From contig JBNKFQ010000175.1 in the NCBI GenBank assembly GCA_050289385.1, positions 1-5,370 of the forward strand: a stretch of DNA of 5,370 nt, read 5' to 3'. Every line of letters begins with the position of its first letter. Position 1 is the stretch's first letter. Shown here in pieces: positions 1-4,953 of the stretch. The DNA is from JBNKFQ01 sp050289385 (GTDB lineage: Bacteria > Pseudomonadota > Gammaproteobacteria > Pseudomonadales > Porticoccaceae). The translations under genes and the position numbers were made by a program. Under the pieces are notes generated by a model that did no database searches, was not told the origin of the DNA, and worked only from the letters and a program-made list of their open reading frames with translations.

Positions 1-14
1 TCCCCTGCTTTTTT

Positions 15-79
15 CAAGGCCGAGCAAAGCGATGGCGCGAATCTCGAGCGTGCGACTACAGACGTCCGACGTGCGACGT
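15..79 (+). repeat. Intergenic heptamer-type repeat, copy 1 (downstream of ilvC)
   Basis: This copy has a unique head and a heptamer tail. The head contains GCCGAG at 19-24 and a 16-base core, GCGATGGCGCGAATCT, at 29-44. The tail (about 52-79) is built from 7-base units ending in or containing CGAC. The core is identical, on the opposite strand, to 1199-1214 upstream of ilvC. From 29 to 79 the two copies align without gaps at 40 of 51 positions, and GCCGAG also matches at the same offset. The copy lies just beyond the ilvC terminator and encodes nothing visible. It looks like a dispersed intergenic repeat of the chromosome, but its wider distribution cannot be seen from this window. Confidence 0.7.
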
Positions 80-84
80 TCTTT

Positions 85-108
85 AAAAAACACCCCACCG
101 AAGTGGGG
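85..108 (-). terminator. Rho-independent terminator of ilvC
   Basis: Read on the minus strand, a perfect 6-bp GC-rich stem (CCCCAC/GTGGGG, arms at 93-98 and 103-108) closes on a TTCG tetraloop (99-102). It is followed by TG and a run of six T residues (85-90). It begins about 20 bases past the ilvC stop codon. Stem, stable tetraloop and U-tract together make a classic intrinsic terminator, so ilvC probably ends its transcript here with no further gene downstream. Confidence 0.92.
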
Positions 109-128
109 CTAATGGACTGCCGCTAAAA

Positions 129-1145
129 TCAGTTTCTATCCTTGTCGACCAGTTTGTTCTCGGTAATCCAGGGCATCATCTCGCGCAGTCGTCCCCCAAC
201 CTGTTCGATAGGGTGTGCAGCATTGTTGCGACGATACGCGGTCATTGACGGATAGTTGGTGGCACCTTCAGAAATAAATTTCTTGGCGTACTCGCCGTTC
301 TGAATATCCTTTAGTGCCGCACGCATGGCTTCACGAGATTGCTCATTAATGACTTTGGGCCCGGTCACGTATTCGCCATACTCGGCGTTATTGGATATCG
401 AGTAGTTCATGTTGGCAATGCCACCTTCGTACATCAGGTCGACAATCAATTTGAGTTCGTGCAGGCACTCAAAATAAGCCATTTCCGGTGCGTAACCCGC
501 TTCGGTGAGTGTTTCGAAACCCATTTTTACCAGCTCTACAGCGCCGCCACAAAGTACAGTTTGCTCACCGAACAAGTCGGTTTCAGTTTCGTCCTTGAAG
601 GTAGTTTCGATAATGCCAGTACGCCCTCCGCCAACGCCACAAGCGTAGGAAAGCGCTACATTTTTTGCCTGGCCAGAAGCGTCCTGAAATACGGCTACCA
701 GATCGGGAATACCGCCACCTTTGACAAATTCACTACGCACTGTGTGACCCGGAGCCTTCGGCGCAATCATGATTACGTCGATATCAGCGCGAGGCACAAT
801 CTGGTTGTAATGAACAGCGAAACCGTGGGCAAAAGCCAGCGTACCACCCTGTTTCAAATTGGGTTCAATGTCACTTTTGTAGAGTTGTGCCTGAAATTCG
901 TCCGGAGTGAGAATCATAACCACATCGGCGCTTGCGACAGCGTCGGCTACCGGTTTCACTGTCAGCCCTTCCGACTCGGCCTTGGCAACGGAAGAAGATC
1001 CACTGCGCAAGCCGACAACAACGTCCACCCCCGAGTCTTTCAGATTGAGGGCATGAGCATGGCCCTGGGAGCCATAGCCAATGATGGCCACTTTTTTGGC
1101 CTGAATAATAGAAAGATCGCAGTCTTTGTCGTAGTACATTTGCAT
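129..1145 (-). CDS. ilvC: Ketol-acid reductoisomerase (NADP+), class I
   Basis: This is the second common enzyme of isoleucine and valine synthesis. It isomerises and reduces 2-acetolactate or 2-aceto-2-hydroxybutyrate to the 2,3-dihydroxy acids, using NADPH and Mg2+ in the cytoplasm. The N-terminal Rossmann domain shows GYGSQGHA (residues 23-30). The cofactor loop GLRSGSSS (45-52) has Arg47, Ser50 and Ser52, as expected for NADPH preference. The AHG motif places His108. The C-terminal knotted domain carries the metal ligands Asp190 and Glu194 (TETDLFGEQ) and Glu226 and Glu230 (YFECLHEL), plus Ser251. All key residues are present. The ATG at 1145 gives 338 residues, the standard class I length, and has an AAGAGG ribosome site. 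An in-frame ATG at 1211 would add 22 residues translated from an intergenic repeat and is rejected. The gene is monocistronic by its terminator, and an IlvY-operator-like element lies about 200 bases upstream. Confidence 0.98.
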   Translation of the reverse strand: MQMYYDKDCDLSIIQAKKVAIIGYGSQGHAHALNLKDSGVDVVVGLRSGSSSVAKAESEGLTVKPVADAVASADVVMILTPDEFQAQLYKSDIEPNLKQGGTLAFAHGFAVHYNQIVPRADIDVIMIAPKAPGHTVRSEFVKGGGIPDLVAVFQDASGQAKNVALSYACGVGGGRTGIIETTFKDETETDLFGEQTVLCGGAVELVKMGFETLTEAGYAPEMAYFECLHELKLIVDLMYEGGIANMNYSISNNAEYGEYVTGPKVINEQSREAMRAALKDIQNGEYAKKFISEGATNYPSMTAYRRNNAAHPIEQVGGRLREMMPWITENKLVDKDRN

Positions 1146-1154
1146 GGTGTTTGG

Positions 1155-1160
1155 CCTCTT
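1155..1160 (-). promoter_or_regulatory. Ribosome binding site of ilvC
   Basis: AAGAGG on the minus strand lies nine bases before the ATG at 1145. It decides the start: the longer in-frame option at 1211 lies inside a repeat, and family length supports 1145. The heptamer repeat ends about five bases upstream of this site, so folding of that repeat could affect access to it. Confidence 0.75.
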
Positions 1161-1165
1161 TTTGA

Positions 1166-1228
1166 GTCGGAAGTCGGATGTCGGTAGTCGGAAGCGAAAG
1201 ATTCGCGCCATCGCCAGTCTCGGCTTTG
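1166..1228 (-). repeat. Intergenic heptamer-type repeat, copy 2 (ilvC leader)
   Basis: On the plus strand this block shows four tandem 7-base units: GTCGGAA (1166-1172), GTCGGAT (1173-1179), GTCGGTA (1180-1186) and GTCGGAA (1187-1193). A degenerate unit follows, then the 16-base core shared exactly, in inverted orientation, with 29-44. ilvC is therefore bracketed by two imperfect inverted copies of one element about 1.1 kb apart. This copy lies in the ilvC leader, between the presumed promoter region and the Shine-Dalgarno. In frame with ilvC it can be read as an apparent N-terminal extension (LPTSDFRL), which I regard as spurious. Confidence 0.75.
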
Positions 1229-1294
1229 CTTGACAGTTAACCTCTGAAATCGAATACAGGGGGCTCTTTGCCGCCTCGCCAGATCAGCTTTTAG

Positions 1295-1316
1295 CTTCCG
1301 ACTTTCGACATCTGAC
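1295..1316 (+). repeat. Heptamer repeat block, copy 3 (partial)
   Basis: Three 7-base units, TTCCGAC (1296-1302), TTTCGAC (1303-1309) and ATCTGAC (1310-1316), match the heptamer tail of copy 2 (1173-1194) in inverted orientation at 19 of 22 positions. The unique head seen in copies 1 and 2 is not recognisable here. Together with copy 2 it makes an inverted repeat with a 100-base spacer inside the ilvC upstream region. Confidence 0.65.
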
Positions 1317-1347
1317 TGGTTTCAACCAACTGTAGACCACTCCATAC

Positions 1348-1397
1348 GTTGCGTAAAACGATATATTTGCAATTAAGTATGCCGAATATTGCAACAT
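1348..1397 (-). promoter_or_regulatory. Probable IlvY operator region upstream of ilvC
   Basis: A perfect inverted repeat, TTGCAAT (1367-1373) and ATTGCAA (1388-1394), has half-sites 22 bp apart, about two helical turns, so both lie on one face of the DNA. The right part, AAGTATG-N6-ATTGCAACAT (1375-1397), recurs exactly outside the N6 at 4031-4053 before ilvY. The wider 50-bp segment matches there at 35 of 50 positions without gaps. LysR-type regulators bind extended dyads of this kind, and E. coli IlvY controls ilvC from the shared ilvYC region. Assignment to IlvY is inference from position and repetition. No strong sigma-70 boxes for ilvC stand out, as expected for an activated promoter. 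Confidence 0.65.
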
Positions 1398-1414
1398 ACA
1401 AATAAAGACCAGTA

Positions 1415-1449
1415 CCACAGGCATGGGACTCAAGGCCCCATGCCTGTGG
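1415..1449 (-). terminator. Strong hairpin after the S9 peptidase gene, likely terminator
   Basis: The arms CCACAGGCATGGG (1415-1427) and CCCATGCCTGTGG (1437-1449) are perfectly complementary over 13 bp around a 9-base loop. The hairpin starts 25 bases past the peptidase stop codon and precedes the ilvC control region, the right place to stop peptidase transcripts entering ilvC. The following minus-strand sequence (TACTGGTCTTTATTTG) is only moderately T-rich, so it is not a canonical Rho-independent terminator. It could instead be a transcript-stabilising 3' hairpin. Confidence 0.55.
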
Positions 1450-1473
1450 GCAATGGAAGATTTTATGGCAGGT

Positions 1474-3840
1474 TCAGGGCGCCGGACTGTCTGCCGGGCT
1501 CTTTTTCAGATACTGATCGTACCAGTCGAAAATCCGTTGATAGTAATCACGCAAATCGGCTTCGGTGGTATTTGGCGCACCATGGCCGCTATTCATGTAA
1601 TTCACCCACTCTACCTTTTTGTCGAGACGGCGCAGGGCGTAATACATTTCCATACTGGTGCGCGCCGGTACATTGTGATCCTGGTCTCCGGTGATCAACA
1701 ACAGTGGTGTCGTAACTCGATCGGCAAACAGCACCGCTGTATGAAGAATGTATTTGAGAGGCGCCTCCCACATTGTACCGCCGAGACGGTCCTGACTGTT
1801 TTCCGGAGCGTGTATGTTGCGTATACCCAGGCGAGGGCTGTCGGTGTAAAAACTGATCATATCGGCTTTACCCGAAATATTAATGGCTGCCTTGAAGCGG
1901 TCGGTCTGGGTAACCAGCAAGTTGGTTGCGTAACCACCGTAACTGATACCCTGAATCCCCATCCGCTCACCGTCGGTTATACCTCTTTCAATCAAGCTGT
2001 TGGCGGCGGCCGTCACGCCTTTCACCCAGGCTTCGCCCGGATGGCCAATTTCCAGATTCACTGAAGGGAATACCACAGCGTAGCCCTGGCTGGTTAACAA
2101 ACTGGTAGTCGAATCAAAGACATTATCGAAAAACTTTTCATAAACAATAAATATCGTCGGGTATTTTTTGCCACGTTGATAGTTAACGGGGTAATACAGA
2201 ACACCATCAAGTTTTTTTCCGTCGGAATCCAGGTAAGAAATGAGTTCGGTTTTGGCAACGTTTTTGTTCGCCAGTTGCGGGTTTATATTGGTCAGCTTTC
2301 TGATGTTCCTGAAATCTGGATCAGTGGCGTATATATCCAGAGGGTGATTAGCTTCGCCGTAAGAAAACACCAGCGTGCGATTATTGTCGGAAAACAGCGT
2401 TTCAAGCTCGATACCCCACACAATCTTGTTATACAGGTTGCCACTTTTTTCCAGACTTTCCAGCTTTCCGGAAGATACATTGTAGCGGGAAAAACCACGT
2501 TCCCATTTTGTCGCCGCTGAATAGCTGAGATAAATATCATCGCCGTCGTTACTCCAGGCCACAACCTTGTATTTGGGGGCCGATTTGTCATCCGCGGGCA
2601 TTTCCACAAAAAGTTTTCGTTGGCCATTGCGGCTGTTAACAAGCCATAAACCTTTTTTATTTGATGCAATTAGCTGGCTACCGTCATCACTTACCTGAAT
2701 AACAGTAAAGGGGCTGTTATCATCGTCCTTCTCGCCATCCTTTTCGTTATTGGCATTTTGTTCTTCCTTGTCTTTGCTGACTTTAACAATCAGTTTTGGT
2801 TTGCTAGCTCGTCTGGCAGAAAAATAGATATCGCCTTCTTTGGTTGACCATGCATAGTACTTGTGATTGTTGGACGATTTGAGGGTCGTTCCCGCTGTGG
2901 TCGAAACCAGCGTGCGTGACTTGCCACCTTTTATTGCTTGTACTTTTATATCAGACGGCGGAGTCACAAACTCCGGATATGAAGAAGACAAATCTGTGTA
3001 ATCTGTCTTTTTCATTATGTTTTGCAAGTAAACAATATCCTTGCCATCACCAGTAATGTGAAAGTCGTTGAGAATCATGGCAGGCAAGACTGTGCTCACC
3101 TCGTGGCTGGATAAATCATAAGAGACTACTGCATGTCGTAAACTCTCGCGCTTGAGCGCCTCCCATGCCAGAAATGGTTGCTCACTTGAATAAACCGTAA
3201 CGGGACCTTTAGTAAGACGCTTGAATTCGGCTTGCGCTTTTTCTCTCCAACCCTCGGGCCTGAGCGGTAGATAAAGAAATTTGCCATCAGGACCCCACTG
3301 AACCAGTGAACGTCGGGACCAGGCAAATTCCTGTTTTTGCGGTAGTGCGAGTTCCGTAAGCCGACCACTGGACACATCATAAATATTGACTCTGTACCGA
3401 CCGCCTTCGATCACAGGGATAACCAGTTTGTTTGAATCGGGCGACCATTTCACACTTCCCGATGCCCCATATGGACTGGAACGTCCGATGGCTTTGCTCG
3501 TTGAAAAGACCTGGCGCTGTTCAGCCGTTTTTGTGTTAACAAGCAGCAGCTTCGTTTTTGCCGACGAATCATAAGTCGGGTCGCCGTCACGGTAATTATT
3601 AACACCCAGAAAATCTCTGGTGCTACCAACAGACACTGCCAGCCACTGCCCGTCAGGGCTGAGCGCCTCAGCTCTGGCACTGTTGAGGTTCAGGGCGTCA
3701 TCAATCTGGAAGGCGTTACTGCCGCTGACGGACGACTGCGTCGCAGGTTGGGTATAAGCCGCCAGAGGCAATCCGAGGACACCAATAAACAGGACTTGTA
3801 AAAGAGTGCGAAGGTGAACGGAAAAATATCGGTGATACAT
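1474..3840 (-). CDS. Secreted S9-family (prolyl oligopeptidase-type) serine peptidase
   Basis: The product is a 788-residue predicted exported peptidase. Residues 1-30 form a signal peptide: a basic N-terminus, a hydrophobic LLQVLFIGVLGLPLAA core and probable cleavage near residues 28-34. Residues about 45-510 hold beta-propeller repeats of the PD40 kind, seen as SPDGQWLAVS (61-70), WSPDSNKLVIP (132-142), WGPDGKFLYLP (182-192), VSDDGSQLIAS (383-393) and WSNDGDDIYLS (429-439). Residues about 530-780 are the alpha/beta-hydrolase catalytic domain. The nucleophile is Ser633 in GISYGGYA, the acid is Asp721 in GDQDHNVP, and the base is His753 in SGHG, so the triad is intact. A charged low-complexity insert (about 354-376) probably forms a surface loop. 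By family it should cleave short peptides, often after proline or in DPP-like fashion; the exact specificity is not readable. The start at 3840 has AGGCAGG upstream and a proper signal peptide. The gene lies between ilvC and ilvY and diverges from ilvY. Confidence 0.92.
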   Translation of the reverse strand: MYHRYFSVHLRTLLQVLFIGVLGLPLAAYTQPATQSSVSGSNAFQIDDALNLNSARAEALSPDGQWLAVSVGSTRDFLGVNNYRDGDPTYDSSAKTKLLLVNTKTAEQRQVFSTSKAIGRSSPYGASGSVKWSPDSNKLVIPVIEGGRYRVNIYDVSSGRLTELALPQKQEFAWSRRSLVQWGPDGKFLYLPLRPEGWREKAQAEFKRLTKGPVTVYSSEQPFLAWEALKRESLRHAVVSYDLSSHEVSTVLPAMILNDFHITGDGKDIVYLQNIMKKTDYTDLSSSYPEFVTPPSDIKVQAIKGGKSRTLVSTTAGTTLKSSNNHKYYAWSTKEGDIYFSARRASKPKLIVKVSKDKEEQNANNEKDGEKDDDNSPFTVIQVSDDGSQLIASNKKGLWLVNSRNGQRKLFVEMPADDKSAPKYKVVAWSNDGDDIYLSYSAATKWERGFSRYNVSSGKLESLEKSGNLYNKIVWGIELETLFSDNNRTLVFSYGEANHPLDIYATDPDFRNIRKLTNINPQLANKNVAKTELISYLDSDGKKLDGVLYYPVNYQRGKKYPTIFIVYEKFFDNVFDSTTSLLTSQGYAVVFPSVNLEIGHPGEAWVKGVTAAANSLIERGITDGERMGIQGISYGGYATNLLVTQTDRFKAAINISGKADMISFYTDSPRLGIRNIHAPENSQDRLGGTMWEAPLKYILHTAVLFADRVTTPLLLITGDQDHNVPARTSMEMYYALRRLDKKVEWVNYMNSGHGAPNTTEADLRDYYQRIFDWYDQYLKKSPADSPAP

Positions 3841-4003
3841 AAATACCTGCCTTTTTCAGAATTGATGTTTGGAGGTGAGATGTTCTTGTGGTTGGGAAAC
3901 AGACAGCTAAATCGAGGTGATTGGGCAGTCACAATGAAGAAGGTGCAAATATACTCCACTATAATCTGGACGAACAACCTGATACCTCTCCCTGACCGGT
4001 TTT
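3841..4003. other. Divergent peptidase/ilvY intergenic region
   Basis: This stretch has no gene on either strand. It must hold the peptidase promoter. A weak candidate on the minus strand is TTGTTC, 18 bases, then TATATT (within about 3948-3980), with a good -10 and a poor -35. No attenuator, riboswitch or repeat copy was recognised here. The ilvY-side operator-like element begins at its right edge, so a regulator bound there could also affect the peptidase gene. Confidence 0.4.
3846..3852 (-). promoter_or_regulatory. Ribosome binding site of the S9 peptidase
   Basis: AGGCAGG on the minus strand ends five bases before the ATG at 3840. It is a reasonable Shine-Dalgarno and supports the start that gives a complete signal peptide. 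Confidence 0.55.
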
Positions 4004-4053
4004 GTTGCAAAAATCGACACAATCAAGATAAAGTATGTAGCAAATTGCAACAT
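4004..4053 (+). promoter_or_regulatory. Probable IlvY operator and ilvY promoter
   Basis: This segment aligns without gaps to 1348-1397 upstream of ilvC at 35 of 50 positions, including AAGTATG (4031-4037) and ATTGCAACAT (4044-4053). TTGCAA occurs at 4005-4010 and 4045-4050. A weak sigma-70 promoter can be read as TTGCAA (4005-4010), a 16-base spacer and GATAAA (4027-4032). The promoter would then overlap the operator, as in the negative autoregulation common among LysR-type regulators. The similarity stops sharply at 4053, just inside the possible upstream ATG at 4052. Binding by IlvY is inferred, not shown. Confidence 0.6.
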
Positions 4054-4069
4054 GGCTGACAATCGGTTT

Positions 4070-4939
4070 ATGGATACCCGCACATTGAAATATTTTCTGG
4101 TGGTGGCAGACAACCTGCATTTCAGTCGTGCCAGTGAAGCCTGCAATATCAGCGCCTCAGCCTTGTCGCGCAACATAAGGCAGTTGGAAGAGGAACTGGG
4201 TGTGACGCTGTTCCTGCGTGACAATCGCAGTGTACAGCTCACACCGGAGGGTCAGAAATTTCAGCTCTACGCACGTGAAGCGCTGGCGCAATGGCACACC
4301 ATGCGCAACAACTTGCTGGAAAATGTCGATCACCTGCAAGGGGAGATCAGCGTGTACTGTTCAGTAACCGCAACCTACAGCGTGCTCTATGATTTATTGC
4401 AGCAGTTCCGCAAAAAATATCCCGAAATCGACATCAAATTACATACCGGTGACCCTGAACACGCGATTCCCGGATTATTGGCCGGTAACGAAGACATTGC
4501 CATCGCTGCCCGACCCGATTCACTCCCGGCCGGTCTGGTATTCAAGCCGGTTACTATTTCGCCTTTACTTTTTATTGCCCCTGCCCACCCTGACTTTGAA
4601 CTACCACGTTCCGGTGATCAATGGTCTGTTACGCCAATGATACTGTCGGAAAGCGGTGTCGCACGCAAACGGGTGGATGCCTGGTTTCGCAAACAACATG
4701 TCAAGCCGCATATCTACGCGCAAGTGGCGGGCAACGAAGCCATTGTCAGTATGGTAAGCCTTGGCCTTGGCGTAGGCGTTGTACCTGAAATTGTTCTGGC
4801 TAACAGCCCTGTTGCCAGGCGGGTTCAAGTACTGCAAACAAAACCCGCTCTGGAACCGTACGATGTCGGTTTGTGCGCACTGGAAAAAAACCTGAAAAAC
4901 CCACTGATTAATGCGTTCTGGTCATTGCACAACACATAA
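4070..4939 (+). CDS. ilvY: LysR-type transcriptional regulator IlvY (activator of ilvC)
   Basis: IlvY senses the reductoisomerase substrates acetolactate and acetohydroxybutyrate and activates ilvC in enteric bacteria. The start at 4070 gives 289 residues (E. coli IlvY is about 297). The winged helix-turn-helix covers residues 1-60: MDTRTLKYFLVVADNLHFSR, then SALSRNIRQLEEELG and LFLRDNRSVQLTPEG. The substrate-binding domain follows from about residue 90. Features matching E. coli IlvY as I recall it include CSVTATYS (97-104), IKLHTGD (122-128), WFRK (205-208), GNEAIVSMVSLGLGVGVVPE (221-240) and the VGLCA and AFW motifs near the end. This makes it specifically IlvY rather than a generic LysR protein. 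An upstream ATG at 4052 adds MADNRF, but family members begin at the MD-RTLK-type position, and 4052 overlaps the operator. Neither start has a good Shine-Dalgarno. The gene converges with its right neighbour, 14 bases apart. Confidence 0.93.
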   Translation: MDTRTLKYFLVVADNLHFSRASEACNISASALSRNIRQLEEELGVTLFLRDNRSVQLTPEGQKFQLYAREALAQWHTMRNNLLENVDHLQGEISVYCSVTATYSVLYDLLQQFRKKYPEIDIKLHTGDPEHAIPGLLAGNEDIAIAARPDSLPAGLVFKPVTISPLLFIAPAHPDFELPRSGDQWSVTPMILSESGVARKRVDAWFRKQHVKPHIYAQVAGNEAIVSMVSLGLGVGVVPEIVLANSPVARRVQVLQTKPALEPYDVGLCALEKNLKNPLINAFWSLHNT

Positions 4940-4953
4940 ATCAGGGCCAGCCT

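Noticed and set aside
339..1187. A long plus-strand open frame of 282 codons opposite ilvC
   Set aside because: It lies wholly antisense to a fully motif-supported ilvC, resembles no family I recognise, and is explained as a shadow of strongly biased codons.
1146..1211. A 22-residue N-terminal extension of IlvC from the ATG at 1211
   Set aside because: It is translated from the heptamer repeat, and class I enzymes begin at the M-x-x-YYDKD position. The start at 1145 has a Shine-Dalgarno and gives 338 residues.
1212..1420. A branched-chain amino acid leader peptide (attenuator) or T-box before ilvC
   Set aside because: I found no short frame rich in Val, Leu or Ile codons followed by alternative hairpins, and no T-box-like conserved sequence.
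1423..2064. A plus-strand open frame of 213 codons opposite the peptidase catalytic domain
   Set aside because: It is antisense to the region encoding Ser633, Asp721 and His753, which is clearly coding on the minus strand. No family features or start signals were seen.
3917..3932. Small hairpin GTGATT-GGGC-AGTCAC in the peptidase upstream region
   Set aside because: The 6-bp stem includes a wobble pair, has no associated signal, and is the kind expected by chance.
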